Assembly (NCBI GenBank): GCA_949316235.1
Contig: OX438758.1
Location: forward strand, 5,799,731-5,863,730
Source of the DNA: Oegoconia quadripuncta
Lineage: Eukaryota; Arthropoda; Insecta; Lepidoptera; Autostichidae
Length of the DNA stretch: 64,000 bases
Direction of reading: 5' to 3'
A program made the position numbers and the translations under genes. Below the pieces are notes generated by a model, which was not told where the DNA came from, made no database searches, and worked only from the letters and a program-made list of their open reading frames with translations. Shown one piece after another: positions 15,201 to 24,169 of this stretch. Numbering within the stretch: the first letter of the stretch is position 1; every line of letters starts with the position of its first letter.

Positions 15201-18200
15201 AGAAATCAAAAAAAACTTGTTTCATACATTTAAAGTACTTAGATTTTTTTGTCAGGCCATAACAAGAGGTAACTTTTTGTTGTAGCTACAAAAATGATTA
15301 AGAAGATGCATATGCAATCAAACAATAAAATTATTTGAAAAATAATAATTATTTTTATTAATAACTTTATGATATAAGGTGCTCAAAATGTTCTCCATTT
15401 TGATTAATGCATAAATGTATTCGTTTTCGTACTGACCGCGTGGCGGCCAATAATTTATTTGGATGAATTCCATACAAAATTGTACAGAGCGAGTTTTTTA
15501 ATTCTTCGACACTGTCATATTTCTTTTTATAAATTTCATTTTTTAAATAGCCCCACAGGAAGAAATCAAGCGGCGTTAAGTCCCGACTACGTGCTGGCCA
15601 AGAAACAGGGCCATGAGTCTCAATCCACTGCTCACCAAATTGTCTATTCAAAGAACAACGAGTGTTTCGGCTGTTGTGTGCAGGAGCACCATCTTGTTGA
15701 AAATAAACTCTTCGTGATTCTGATAATGGTAGATTATCAATAATGTTTGATACATTTTCTAATATTATGTTATTGTAAGTGTCGGAATTTAAGTTGCCCT
15801 CATAAAATTCCACCATTACTACTTCGTTTCCCTTTAAACCACACCAACAATTAAAAGAAAATCGAATTTGATTATGGCTTTCCCAAAGTCTGAGAGGATT
15901 TTCTTGGCTCCAATAATGATTATTTCGCCGGTTGTACATACCGTTGTTTGAAAAATTCGTTTCATCAGACCATAATATGTAATCAAGGAATTGCATATCT
16001 CTACTTATTTTCCCATTTAACCATCTGCAGAAAGCTAGTCTACGAGCGGCATCCCCTGTATGTAAAGCTTGAACTAGTCGCCCATGTCGAAAACATTTAT
16101 ATCCATATTTCTTCCATACTATCAGTACCAGGGTATGCGAGACATCAATTTCTTTAGCGATGACTCTTGAAGATGTTTCGGGAAACGCTTCGACTAATGT
16201 TAAAATGGAAATTTCCAAATTTTCGTCTAAAACAAATGGTTGACGTACAGATTTCTTCTTAAAAGAACTTCGGCTAAGTTTCTTATAACCTTTCTGGTTG
16301 GTACATGTCGATTTGGATATCTCCTCCTGTACCATTGCAACGCAGCAAATGAATTTTTATTATTTACAAAATAAGCTTCCTGCAAGTCTAAACGTTCAGA
16401 ATATGAGCTCATTTTTGCAAAAAATAGTAACTAAAAGCACCTACTCGCAAAAGCACACCACACGCAATCAGATTTTGACATAAGCAACAAAAGAAAGTAC
16501 GCATTATAAAAAGAAAACAAAGTTCGAAATTAAAAGCTTATTTGAATTTGAACTAGGTAGGTAAGTAAATCTTTTTTCAGAAAACTATCGAGGTTACGTA
16601 AGTTCCAAGTGAAACAAAATTAATTGACTGCATATGTATGGGAAAAGTTTTTTTTGATTTCTAACTTTTCTAGTACTGAAACTTCAGTTGGTCCCATGGA
16701 ACTTTTTGATCAGCATACGAAACAGGATCGATTAGCATCAAAAAATTTTTTTGTGAGAAATGGTAATTTTCTTGCTAACCGTACATTTTTTTGAAAATCT
16801 GTGAATGGGAATGAATTTTTTTTGAAAAATTATGGATAGTCTCCTAAGACCAATTTCTTGTAGCTGCAACGATTAAGGTACCTCCCTTGGCTGCCCCATT
16901 GAAACTTTCCACTCTGTATAGTATATATAGTTTTTCGCTCTCCTACAATCGGTGCAACATCCAATAATAAACCCTTGATCAGACCACAGCTGCAGTTTAT
17001 CTTCTACCAACAGCTTTAGTAGAAGTTTGTTTCTCTTTAAAAGTCGCAGGAGACTGCAATGTTTTGCTAACATGTTTTTTTAGTTTGTTTTGTTATTTTT
17101 TGGAGCAGAAGACCCGGCTTAAAGCTTATTGTATTGGTGGTATAGTTGGCAGCTACGGCGCACCACAGCCCGGTCCCTACGGCGGGCGCTACTATGCGGG
17201 CTACGGCGGCGGCTCCTTCCCGGGGGGCTACGCACACCCCTACTACCCGCCCGCCGCGCCCCCGGACCACTACGTGCCTCCGCACCCGCAACACCCACAG
17301 CACCCTCAACACCCGCAACAGCACCCACAGCAGCACCCGCAGCGTGAGTACTCTGTCACATGAGCGCAGCTCTACTGCTCACCCGCCGTACCTCCGCACC
17401 CGCAGCACCCACAGCACCCTCAACACCCGCAAAAAAAAAATACAATTGTGTTGAAAAGTGAACTACACGATCACGCACTTCCTCCATATTTGAATGTATA
17501 AAAAATGAAATCAGACAGACTGGAAAACGTAGTAGTTAGGTACAAAAACCTAATAGCACAGTAACTGTTGGAATATAACAAAATATAAATCTATGTACAG
17601 TTTCATAATAATTTAGAACAAGGGTCTCTTGTTCTCATTCATGGAATCAATGCACAGCGGAAGGATCTACTTTTGTTAGGTCAGCCCCCTTACTTCGTTA
17701 CATGCGCTTTACGTGTGCGGTTCAGTACTGTAGTGCACCTCTCCTTATAAATATATATTCAAATATATTTTAATTATCGTCAAACTTTAATAACTCTGTT
17801 TTTATTCAAAAGCCCCTCCATAACCTACAGGTTATGGGCCCAGGGAAATAAAATTAAATAATAATAAAAAAAGGGACACTTTTTGTGCCTAGTGTTTAAG
17901 TGACATTTTAGTGATTTAAGAAAATGGATAATTTAAAAATGAAACGTAATATTAAACAATTTGACGGTGAAAAGTACAGTGTTTGGAAAATGAGACTTCG
18001 TATTTTGTTAAGTGAACTTGAAGTGATTGAGTAATGAGTGGTATAAAAAGGACAAACTCGCAAAGAGCACAATTGTTGAGTATTTATCCGACTCCTTTCT
18101 AGGATTCGTCAAAAGCGATTATAATGCAAAACAAATTTTCGATAATTTGGATGCAATTTATGAACGAAAAAGTCTGGCTACACAATTAGCTTTGAGAAAA

Positions 18201-21200
18201 AAAATTACTCAGCCTCAAACTCCAAACTGATACACCGCTAATAAAACATTTTCGTAATTTCGAGGATCTTTTGTCTGAATTGATTGCTGCTGGAGCAAAG
18301 CTGGAGGAAATGGATAAAGTTTCCCATTTATTATTAACATTACCTAACTCTTACGATGGAGTTATCACGGCTCTTGAAACGTTAGCTGAAGATAATTTGA
18401 CATTGGCATTTGTCAAAACAAGGTTGTTGGACCAAGAAATAAAAATATTAAATGAAAATAGAGACACAAGCTTGAAAGTTCTACAAGCTGCAGTTCCTCA
18501 TTCTCCTCAGAATTATCCGAAGAAGCCAATGAAGTCTTGGAAAACAAAGGCAAAGTTTAAAAATACAAAAATAAAATGCCACCACTGTGGAAGAAAAGGG
18601 CACTTGAGAAACGATTGCTATTATTATAAGAAAAAAAAAAAAGGACAAAAATTCAATAATTATGAAACAAAAAGAACGCTTCAAACTGTCCAAACAACCG
18701 AGCCTACCAATTCTTCAGACTTTTCAGGCTTTGCCTTCATGGCCGGCGGATATCCAGAAAAAGATGAAAATTCTAACAAAATTTCATTTATATTAGACTC
18801 GGGAGCATCAGATCATATAATTAACCGAGAAGATCTAACACAAAACTTCACGTTGTTAGACAAACCATTGAAGATATCCGTAGCAAAAAATGGGACATTT
18901 ATAATGGCCATAAAAAAGGGTACACTTGAAGTAACCAGCAATTTAGGCGTAAGCGGAACACTTCAAGATGTTTTATACTGTCCCGACGTACCCTATAACC
19001 TACTTTCCGTAAGGAAAATACAAAATGCTGGATTAACGGTGATATTTAACCAAAATGGCACTGTTCAAATAAATGATCACCGTGGTAAGTCGGTTATAAC
19101 TGGTACTGGTAAGTGCTTGAACAATTTTATTACTATTGATTTCAAGATACATATAAGCATGTTAAATGTGTCTGCATTGCATAAGACCGTTGAAAATAAT
19201 AGCGATTTATGGCACCAACGTTTGGGTCACATTAGCAAAACAAAATTTTTGCAATTAAAAGGAAATGATATGTTTGGTGACACTGAACGAATAAGTCAAA
19301 TCAAACCAAAAGAAGACTTATGTGAAGCTTGCATAAACGGAAAACAAGCTTGTTTGCCATTTAATAAGGTTAAAAATAAGGAACACTTAAAACGGCCCCT
19401 ATTCAATGTTCACACAGATGTGTGTGGTCCCATCACTCCTTCGACACTTGACGGCAAAAACTACTTTGTGATTTTTGTTGATGAGTTTACTCACTACTGT
19501 GCAACATACCTGATAACGCATAAATCAGATGTATTTGTAATATTTCAAGATTACGTTTCTAAAAGTAGTGCTCATTTTAATTTGAATATAGTTAATCTAT
19601 ATTGTGATAATGGAGGTGAATATTTGTCAAATGACATGAAAAAATACTGTGTGCAAAAAGGTATTAGTTATCATTTAACAGTCCCACGAACACCTGCTTT
19701 AAATGGTATCGCAGAACGTATGATACGAACTGTGACAGAAAAAGCTCGCGCTATGCTGGTTGGTTCCAAATTAAATAAAACCTTTTGGGGCGAAGCGGTT
19801 TTAACTGCTACATTTTTAATAAATATTTCTCCAACTAGAGCTTTAAAGGTTTATAAAACTCCTTTTGAAATGTGGCATGGTAGAAAGCCGCATCTTAAAT
19901 TTTTGAAAATATTTGGATCAACTATATTCATGCATAACAAAATCAGAAAAACCAAATTTGAAAATAAGTCCTCAAAGGGTATACTGGTTGGTTATGAAAC
20001 AAATGGATACAAAGTATGGGTTGTGGAAACTGAAAAGTTTGTTATAGTAAGAGATGTGGTTGTGGACGAGATAAATTTCTTGTCTAGCAGACCTTCACTG
20101 AGCTCTAAGGGGGTGGCTCATGAAAACTCCTGTAATCCAAGTGACTCAATGCACACTTCACCCGCTAAGAAGGTGTGCAAATCTGATGAGGTGAAATCAG
20201 ATATACAAAAACAAACAAATGATAACTTAAATGAAAATACCTCATTAGGGCAAGTACCTAATAAATCTGTAAGAGAAACAGATGAGCACAACGGGTCTTC
20301 CTTATCACAAGACAATAAGATGTTGCCTAATTTAAGACGGAGTGATAGGATCAAAGATCTTCCCAAAGTTTCTTATAATGAAGATAATATTTTTCAAGAT
20401 TATCTGTTGTGCGCTCAGTCATTGGTATGTCAAGTACCAACATCCTACAAAGAAATCGAAACAAGGGATGATAGGTTACTATGGGAACAGGCTATAAAAG
20501 AGGAAATTAATTCACTCATCGAAAACAATACGTGGACCTTAGTACCGAAACCTAAAAATAAAAATATTGTTGATTGTAAGTGGATATTTACTATTAAAAA
20601 TGACGAGTTTGGAAATCCACTTAAATACAAAGCACGGTTGGTCGCACGAGGCTTTAGTCAAAAATATGAGATAGATTATAACGAAACTTTCGCGCCAGTG
20701 GCGAGAATTTCTAGTTTCAGATTTATATTAGCTTTCGCGAATCAATTTAATTTATTAATTCACCACATGGACGTGAAAACCGCGTTTTTAAACGGGGAAT
20801 TAAAGGAAGAAATCTTTATGAAAGTTCCAGAAGGTATTCCATGTCAAAGTGACCAAGTATGTAACTTGAATAAAGCCTTGTACGGACTAAAACAAGCAGC
20901 ACGATGTTGGTTTGAAACTTTTGAAAAAGCTCTTATAGAAATGGGTTTTAAAAATTCATCAGTTGACCGCTGTCTCTATGTGCTAGATAAGGGTGATATT
21001 TCGAAGAACATCTACATTATTCTTTATGTAGATGACCTAGTGATAGCCACAGCCGATCTTAGTTCAATGAATAATTTTAAAAGATATTTGATGAACAGAT
21101 TTCGTATGGTTGATCTAAAAGACATTAAACTATTTTTGGGCATAAGAGTTGAAAGGTGTGGTGACAAAATTACTTTGGATCAGAGCAGGTATATAAAAAC

Positions 21201-23764
21201 AGTCTTACACAAATTCAATATGAATGACTGTAAAAGTATCGTCACCCCACTTGAAACGAAGTTGGATTACAACGCGTTAAATTCAAATGAAATCATTGTG
21301 GCCCCTTGTAAAAATGTTATCGGTTGTTTAATGTATATAATGCTATGCACTCGGCCCGATTTAAGCGTAGCAGTAAACATCCTTAGTCGGTTCAGTAATA
21401 AGAACAATGGATGTCTTTGGACCTACTTAAAACGTTTACTTCGATATTTAAAAGGATCCATTGATCTAAGATTAACTTACGTTCGTGGAACTTATGAGAA
21501 TGTTTTGAGTGGTTTTGTTGACTCAGATTGGGGAGGTAATGACTTAACAGACCGAAAAAGTACATCTGGTTATGTATTTAAATTATTTGAGCGTTGTACT
21601 TTATGTTGGCAAACCAAGAGACAGTCATCAGTAGCTGCCTCATCGACTGAAGCAGAGTATATGGCTCTTTTTGAAGCCGTCAGAGAAGCTCTGTGGTTAA
21701 GGTCTCTGTCTAACAGCATTCATTTAAGTATTTCAAATCCTGTTCCTATTTACGAAGATAACAATGGATGCATAAGTATTGCCAGTAACCCAACAAGTCA
21801 TAAACGCTCTAAACACATCGACATTAAATACCATTTCTCTAGGGAACAAATAGAGAAAAATGTAATTAAAGCAATTTATATTCCCACAGGTAATCAGCTG
21901 GCCGATATTTTTACAAAACCATTGGCGGGACCGAGGTTCATTGAACTGAGAGGAAAACTTGGACTTTTGTAGATATTCGGCTCAGTAATATTGTGCAATT
22001 TGTGTTGACTGTTTACAATTAATAATTATAATTGAATTTCATTGGATTACTATTGAGGAATGGCCTGATTAGGTTTTTCTGGGTTTTCCCTAATCCTGCG
22101 CAACGAATGTTGGGTCATTTAGTGTCTGTATCCCCAGAAATAAGGAGAGCGTGCTAATTTTATTGTGTAAACTTAATTATAACAAATTAAGTAGTATAAA
22201 AAAAAAATATTTCATAGATTTATTTTTGAGGGGGGCGTGTTGGAATATAACAAAATATAAATCTATGTACAGTTTCATAATAATTTAGAACAAGGGTCTC
22301 TTGTTCTCATTCATGGAATCAATGCACAGCGGAAGGATCTACTTTTGTTAGGTCAGCCCCCTTACTTCGTTACATGCGCTTTACGTGTGCGGTTCAGTAC
22401 TGTAGTGCACCTCTCCTTATAAATATATATTCAAATATATTTTAATTATCGTCAAACTTTAATAACTCTGTTTTTATTCAAAAGCCCCTCCACTCCATAA
22501 CCTACAGTAACATAATATTATGTGACAATAATATTTCAATTTAGTTGAAAAGGTAAACTGTTATTAACTCAACCTTGAAATCCTTTCTACAAGTATAAGT
22601 GTCTCGTTTTGGTGGACGTAAGTATTTGTAAAAAGAGCATGGCTGTATAATTTGTTCCTACTGGCAACACTCTTACTTTAGGTCAACAATAAATCTTTCG
22701 AGTGCAAACTGAGAGACAGCCGAGAGACTTGGTCCACGAGATATAGGCCAGTTTGGTTCTAATAGTCGCCACAGCAACTGTAATAAAGTATGTTAGGTAG
22801 AGAATGGGAAGAACTTACAGAATGTTACTCAAGCAGAGATCTCCGCTTGAGGACAAGTAAAAAGGGACAGCTTATATATCGGCATCTCTTTCTAACTATG
22901 CTCAAGCCCGGATCTACGCTTAAGCATCATTCTGAAATACGGGCCTAAAAGTTTTTACATTTGATACATAAAACAAAGTAGTTATTAAAATAAAATGTAT
23001 GGTATTATTATACAGCTGCGAAAAATATAAAGGAAATATTGACGGTACGTGATATGGCGTGTGAGCTTACTCTTGTGGCACCTCTCATCCTGTTATGACA
23101 TCCAAAAATACTGTTACACGTTTGTCCTTGTGGTATCATGAAAAAGTGCTTCTAATGGTTGGATGAGCGTGCTCTTAATTAGAATTCACGCATTTTCAAC
23201 GTAACAGGGCGCTTTTAATTTACAGGTGGTGAGTTTAGGTTCGAGTCATATAATGCACCATAGATATAGAGACTGTAGGTTATTAATTATTGTAATATAG
23301 AATAGAATATGTTTTAAGAGACGCTCCGTCGCTTTTGAATTAATGTTGTAACCTAACGCTCATATTAGCACTTCCACAAATGATTTTTAAAAAGGTATAA
23401 CGCTTCCTGACTGTATTATATCATCTATATACAGGGTGTAACGGTTAAGTGTAGTCATATTTTAAGGGCTTGTTCTACCCATCAATACGAACAACTTTTA
23501 CTATGGGGGCAACTTCGAAATCGCGAAAAAAAAATCAGCTGTTTCATACATTGCATCGGGAGGTTATTGAAATTTTCTATGGAACAGCTGATTTTTTTTT
23601 CGCGATTTCGAAGTTGCCCCCATAGTAAAAGTTGTTCGTATTGATGGGTAGAACAAGCCCTTAAAATATGACTACACTTAACCGTTACACGGTGTATACT
23701 CATATTAATAAGAACGTTCATTGTTTCAGCGGAGGAGCCACAAGTGAAGAAAGAGGTCGACTGA
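253..23764 (+). CDS. Bap111: Bap111/SMARCE1, HMG-box subunit of the Brahma (SWI/SNF) complex; 3' part, 10 exons
   Basis: Exons 253-328, 5292-5393, 7255-7388, 7874-8014, 9456-9575, 10931-11099, 13322-13456, 14538-14714, 17146-17343 and 23730-23764 join in phase to 428 codons plus TGA. The first exon is the C-terminal end of an HMG box (KAYQSSPAY). Exons 2-4 carry the SMARCE1 signature: IQPAED, then [29 protein letters not shown] and a coiled coil ([15 protein letters not shown]). Exons 6-9 are Pro/Gly/His-rich low complexity. In the known complex the protein binds DNA non-specifically through the HMG box and contacts other BAP subunits through the coiled coil, in the nucleus. The last exon encodes 11 residues ending VKKEVD, which fits a SUMO consensus (VKKE); IKEE in exon 7 is a second candidate. 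Exon 2 could start at 5292 or 5295, since both keep phase. The 5' end lies outside the window. About 1.3 kb of coding sequence spans 23.5 kb because introns are filled with transposons. Confidence 0.93.
761..1142. repeat. Short inverted-repeat element (MITE-like)
   Basis: A perfect 14-bp terminal inverted repeat, AGGGTGCGTTTAGG at 761-774 and its complement at 1129-1142, bounds about 380 bp of noncoding sequence. No convincing target-site duplication is visible, so the superfamily is open. Confidence 0.55.
3736..4022 (-). mobile_element. Reversed 3' fragment of a jockey-like LINE
   Basis: Read on the minus strand, both ends match the tail of the LINE copy at 24600-24756: TTGTCAATATTTTATCC, then the TTATTCGGGATTTGTCCC motif and the GACGACCGATTGCCATAAAA end. 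About 140 bp between roughly 3791 and 3930 is absent from the other copy, so either this copy has an insertion or that one a deletion. Confidence 0.6.
5439..6613 (+). mobile_element. Inverted-repeat DNA transposon remnant, PIF/Harbinger-like
   Basis: Terminal repeats WGGGGGCCTACAA (5439-5451 and the complement at 6601-6613) enclose 1.17 kb. Both ends are flanked by GACC (5435-5438, 6614-6617), fitting a 3-4 bp target duplication. AATATTAC motifs recur just inside both ends. An internal start codon opens a short frame resembling the N-terminus of insect Harbinger transposases. The element begins 45 bp after Bap111 exon 2. Class assignment is inferred from the short peptide and is not certain. 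Confidence 0.5.
5830..6000 (+). pseudogene. Truncated transposase N-terminus (56 codons), Harbinger-like
   Basis: ATG at 5830 follows TTTTAG, which could be the acceptor of a transposon 5' intron. The frame reads [14 protein letters not shown], then [13 protein letters not shown] and EAEFVRR before a stop at 5998-6000. An acidic start, a basic RRRR-R block and a NPFD/EF-R motif resemble the N-terminal segment of PIF/Harbinger transposases. The catalytic domain is missing, so the copy cannot move itself. Confidence 0.45.
7541..7675 (-). mobile_element. SINE family A fragment, tRNA-like head
   Basis: On the minus strand a tRNA-like B box (GGGTTCGAACCCGCGAGG or close) is followed by the body shared with copies at 11251 and 62348: vertebrate-like polymerase III head, then ATATTTATA-rich tail. 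The head is divergent (TTGGTGTGGTGGTCAG). Confidence 0.65.
8240..8395 (+). mobile_element. 5'-truncated LINE 3' end (jockey/CR1-like, family L1)
   Basis: Matches the last part of the longer copy at 62905-63350: TTCCTGAGTCCTGCAATCTT, then ATCTTCAAGAGCAGGGTGAA and CACATCGTCACTT, ending in an A run near 8386. Shared 3' end with variable 5' truncation is typical of target-primed reverse transcription. Confidence 0.65.
9001..9197 (-). mobile_element. SINE family B copy
   Basis: Minus-strand head GACGACCTGTTTGGTGTAGT is tRNA-like, with B box GGTTCAAATCCCGC. The distal end carries the GCGCCATATAGTTCCACAGT motif also found at 12969-13219 and 33430-33720. It is flanked by no functional tRNA acceptor stem, so it is a retroposon rather than a tRNA gene. 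Confidence 0.7.
9791..10008 (-). mobile_element. SINE family A copy with deleted head centre
   Basis: Minus strand. Tail, body and B-box region match the copies at 11251 and 47561, but about 45 bp between the B box and the GACGACCGATTGG start are missing. Ends in an ATTTATT-type tail near 9791. Confidence 0.65.
10046..10177. repeat. Fold-back MITE (GGTGTCAATTCGGATGTACA ends)
   Basis: Long terminal inverted repeats begin GGTGTCAATTCGGATGTACA at 10046 and end in the near-complement at 10177, continuing through CCAACTAAACTAAA for over 40 bp each side of a short loop. Related single ends occur at 51310 and 52270. Confidence 0.65.
11251..11480 (+). mobile_element. SINE family A, well-preserved copy
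   Basis: Head GACGACCGATTGGTCTAGTG resembles a tRNA A box (TGGTCTAGTGG) and GGGTTCGAATCCC a B box. A body with GTTTGTGTGATGAATATGAA and an (ATT)n tail follow. Related copies lie at 47561, 62348, 9791, 12751 and 7541. It sits in the Bap111 intron after exon 6. Confidence 0.75.
12751..12943 (-). mobile_element. SINE family A, degenerate copy
   Basis: Minus strand. Body and tail motifs (CACAAACATTTGC, ATCCATGACTCAAGC on plus) match other family A copies with many substitutions; the head is mostly lost. The copy is older than those at 11251 and 47561. Confidence 0.55.
12969..13219 (-). mobile_element. SINE family B, well-preserved copy
   Basis: Minus-strand head GACGACCTGTTTGGTGTAAT, B box GGGTTCGAATCCCGC, body with TTGTGTGATGAATACGGAC, and distal GCGCCATCTAGTTCCACAGT block read on plus. 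Lies about 100 bp before Bap111 exon 7. Confidence 0.72.
13480..13620 (+). repeat. Dispersed repeat, copy 1 (second at about 22835-22950)
   Basis: AAAAAGGGACAG, then ATCTCTTTCTAACTATGCTC and AAATACGGGC recur in the same order at 22858-22950. Both copies lie in Bap111 introns. Coding capacity and class are unknown. Confidence 0.5.
13746..14117. repeat. Inverted repeat around a LINE 3' end
   Basis: CGTCGCGTGGGGTC at 13786-13799 is the exact complement of 14088-14101. A longer match between 13747-13766 and 14096-14116 (CGACCCGTCGCG core) suggests that two copies of a short repeat sit in opposite orientation, with a LINE 3' end (13964-14075) between them. Confidence 0.45.
13964..14075 (+). mobile_element. 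5'-truncated LINE 3' end (family L1)
   Basis: AGCAGAGTGAATAGGCATTT, then GGATCGCGTGCTTCATCTTC and CACATCGTCACTTTC match 63240-63310 and end in an A run, as does the copy at 8240-8395. Confidence 0.65.
14262..14512. repeat. Dispersed 250-bp AT-rich repeat, copy 1
   Basis: Nearly the same sequence recurs at 48268-48514: ACCAATTCCTGCGATTTTCA at the start and AGCGGTTACTTTTAAAAATT at the end, with about 90 percent identity by eye. No coding frame or terminal inverted repeat is apparent. One copy is in a Bap111 intron, the other inside LINE remains in an ENOX intron. Confidence 0.65.
14582..14701 (+). repeat. Coding minisatellite in Bap111 exon 8 (8 x 15 bp)
   Basis: Eight 15-bp units encode [10 protein letters not shown] then six PPHAG. 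The first unit ends GCTGGG, units 2-4 end GCCGGT and units 5-8 end GCCGGC. The block pattern indicates stepwise unit duplication. The period is a multiple of three, so the frame is kept. Confidence 0.9.
14948..16916 (-). mobile_element. Tc1/mariner-type transposon with about 280-bp inverted repeats
   Basis: CAGGGTGGAAAGTTTCAATG at 14948 and its near-complement ending at 16916 are both flanked by TA, the Tc1/mariner target. The inverted repeats run to about 15225 and from about 16632, with scattered differences. A transposase frame lies between them on the minus strand. The element sits in the intron before Bap111 exon 9. Confidence 0.85.
15367..16412 (-). pseudogene. Mariner-type transposase, one frameshift (DD41D-like)
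   Basis: Minus strand. The N-terminus in one frame (16412 to about 16250) has a helix-turn-helix start like arthropod DUF4817 proteins ([13 protein letters not shown]). The rest is in the next frame to the stop at 15367. Catalytic motifs are visible: [15 protein letters not shown] and [16 protein letters not shown]. The spacing from the Asp of QQDG to the Asp of TPLD is 41 residues, which suggests the DD41D lineage. The single shift near 16230-16260 probably inactivates this copy. No intact frame was reconstructed. Confidence 0.8.
17388..17432 (+). repeat. Intronic duplicate of the end of Bap111 exon 9
   Basis: CCTCCGCACCCGCAGCACCC at about 17391 repeats the exon segment at 17277-17320 (Pro-His-Pro-Gln codons) almost exactly, then breaks off into an A run. 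It lies 45 bp beyond the exon 9 donor site. Confidence 0.75.
17566..17829 (+). repeat. Copia-type 5' LTR
   Basis: Starts TGTTGGAATATAAC, ends CCATAACCTACA. It differs from the 3' LTR mainly by lacking one CTCCA unit near the end (CCCCTCCATAACC against CCCCTCCACTCCATAACC). Confidence 0.92.
17830..17844 (+). other. Copia-type primer-binding site
   Basis: GGTTATGGGCCCAG directly after the 5' LTR is complementary to the anticodon arm of initiator tRNA-Met, the internal tRNA half that Drosophila copia uses as primer. This differs from the usual tRNA 3'-end priming. Confidence 0.8.
17924..18270 (+). pseudogene. Disrupted gag start of the copia-type element
   Basis: ATG at 17924 opens 36 codons ([21 protein letters not shown]) and meets TAA at 18032. 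The homologous reading then continues in a second frame (18027-18230, with [12 protein letters not shown] and [15 protein letters not shown]) and shifts again near 18205 into the pol frame. At least one small deletion near 18030 and one shift near 18205 explain this. The continuous gag was not reconstructed. Confidence 0.85.
18205..21972 (+). CDS. Copia-type polyprotein (gag C-part, protease, integrase, RT, RNase H)
   Basis: An open frame of 1233 codons from the first Met at 18271; the true reading enters from gag upstream. Numbered from 18271: CCHC knuckle [14 protein letters not shown] near 103; protease LDSGASDH near 175; GAG-pre-integrase zinc motif near 314; integrase Asp, Asp, Glu in [16 protein letters not shown] and NGIAERM near 380, 444 and 479; RT active site YVDD near 919; RNase H DSDWGG near 1084; C-terminal ADIFTKPL near 1211. 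Order IN before RT is the copia arrangement. Every catalytic motif is present, but the broken gag deprives it of a normal start. Confidence 0.92.
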   Translation, partial: LLSLKLQTDTPLIKHFRNFEDLLSELIAAGAKLEEMDKVSHLLLTLPNSYDGVITALETLAEDNLTLAFVKTRLLDQEIKILNENRDTSLKVLQAAVPHSPQNYPKKPMKSWKTKAKFKNTKIKCHHCGRKGHLRNDCYYYKKKKKGQKFNNYETKRTLQTVQTTEPTNSSDFSGFAFMAGGYPEKDENSNKISFILDSGASDHIINREDLTQNFTLLDKPLKISVAKNGTFIMAIKKGTLEVTSNLGVSGTLQDVLYCPDVPYNLLSVRKIQNAGLTVIFNQNGTVQINDHRGKSVITGTGKCLNNFITIDFKIHISMLNVSALHKTVENNSDLWHQRLGHISKTKFLQLKGNDMFGDTERISQIKPKEDLCEACINGKQACLPFNKVKNKEHLKRPLFNVHTDVCGPITPSTLDGKNYFVIFVDEFTHYCATYLITHKSDVFVIFQDYVSKSSAHFNLNIVNLYCDNGGEYLSNDMKKYCVQKGISYHLTVPRTPALNGIAERMIRTVTEKARAMLVGSKLNKTFWGEAVLTATFLINISPTRALKVYKTPFEMWHGRKPHLKFLKIFGSTIFMHNKIRKTKFENKSSKGILVGYETNGYKVWVVETEKFVIVRDVVVDEINFLSSRPSLSSKGVAHENSCNPSDSMHTSPAKKVCKSDEVKSDIQKQTNDNLNENTSLGQVPNKSVRETDEHNGSSLSQDNKMLPNLRRSDRIKDLPKVSYNEDNIFQDYLLCAQSLVCQVPTSYKEIETRDDRLLWEQAIKEEINSLIENNTWTLVPKPKNKNIVDCKWIFTIKNDEFGNPLKYKARLVARGFSQKYEIDYNETFAPVARISSFRFILAFANQFNLLIHHMDVKTAFLNGELKEEIFMKVPEGIPCQSDQVCNLNKALYGLKQAARCWFETFEKALIEMGFKNSSVDRCLYVLDKGDISKNIYIILYVDDLVIATADLSSMNNFKRYLMNRFRMVDLKDIKLFLGIRVERCGDKITLDQSRYIKTVLHKFNMNDCKSIVTPLETKLDYNALNSNEIIVAPCKNVIGCLMYIMLCTRPDLSVAVNILSRFSNKNNGCLWTYLKRLLRYLKGSIDLRLTYVRGTYENVLSGFVDSDWGGNDLTDRKSTSGYVFKLFERCTLCWQTKRQSSVAASSTEAEYMALFEAVREALWLRSLSNSIHLSISNPVPIYEDNNGCISIASNPTSHKRSKHIDIKYHFSREQIEKNVIKAIYIPTGNQLADIFTKPLAGPRFIELRGKLGLL
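22227..22237 (+). other. Polypurine tract of the copia-type element
   Basis: TGAGGGGGGCG immediately precedes the 3' LTR, where plus-strand DNA synthesis is primed in LTR retroelements. Confidence 0.75.
22238..22506 (+). repeat. Copia-type 3' LTR
   Basis: A 269-bp copy of the 5' LTR with one extra CTCCA unit; otherwise the two look identical. It is followed by the GTAAC target duplicate. Confidence 0.92.
23432..23694. repeat. Hairpin MITE, TA-flanked, next to the last Bap111 exon
   Basis: CAGGGTGTAACGGTTAAGTG at 23432 and its near-complement at 23694, both bordered by TA, form inverted repeats of about 115 bp. The arms meet around a 30-40 bp loop. TA target and short length suggest a Tc1/mariner-derived MITE. 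It ends 33 bp before the exon 10 acceptor. Confidence 0.85.
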
Positions 23765-24004
23765 TTGTCACCAAAGCGCGTCGTAAAACGACGGCGCAAG
23801 TCCTCCTCGAAGGACACCCAGTGAACGGACACTATTTACTCGTCTAATCTAAGTCCGCGATATCCAGGTCATGCGCAGACAACGCTTGTCGACCGGATGT
23901 ATACTTTGTTTTTATCTTTCCCTTAAGGGTAACCGATTGTGACGAGTTTTTAAACAACTGTAATCGACCAAATGTAAAACACGTGATATTTTCTGTACTT
24001 TAGT

Positions 24005-24010
24005 AATAAA
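24005..24010 (+). terminator. Candidate Bap111 polyadenylation signal
   Basis: AATAAA lies 241 bp after the Bap111 stop, followed by GT-rich sequence (TAGTTTGTGTGAATGTTGAG) at about 24030. Without transcript data its use is inferred. Confidence 0.45.
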
Positions 24011-24169
24011 AGTTTAAAGTTGATAGGTCTAGTTTGTGTGAATGTTGAGTGTTGGAAGAAACATGTGTAGGACAATTTTCTGAAAAAAAAAAAAGATTGC
24101 AAAGTAAGAAAACCGGAACATATTCGACTTTATTGTTCAATATGAGTATTACTGAACAAGAAAATCTGA

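Larger units (their letters stand above)
17566..22506 (+). mobile_element. Copia-type LTR retrotransposon, nearly complete
   Basis: LTRs at 17566-17829 and 22238-22506 (TGTTGG...CTACA), a 5-bp target duplication GTAAC (17561-17565 and 22507-22511), a primer-binding site, a broken gag start, a long pol frame and a purine tract define the element. It is inserted in the intron between Bap111 exons 9 and 10, in the same orientation as the gene. The residue order in all domains closely follows Drosophila copia. Gag is disrupted, so this copy is probably not autonomous. Confidence 0.93.

Noticed and set aside
18271..21972. Copia-type pol frame as a domesticated host gene
   Set aside because: LTRs, target duplication, primer site and purine tract surround it, and no host-like splicing or separate start is visible.
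23482..23832. 116-codon minus-strand frame over the hairpin MITE
   Set aside because: It runs through both arms of an inverted repeat and the last Bap111 exon; no protein family is suggested.
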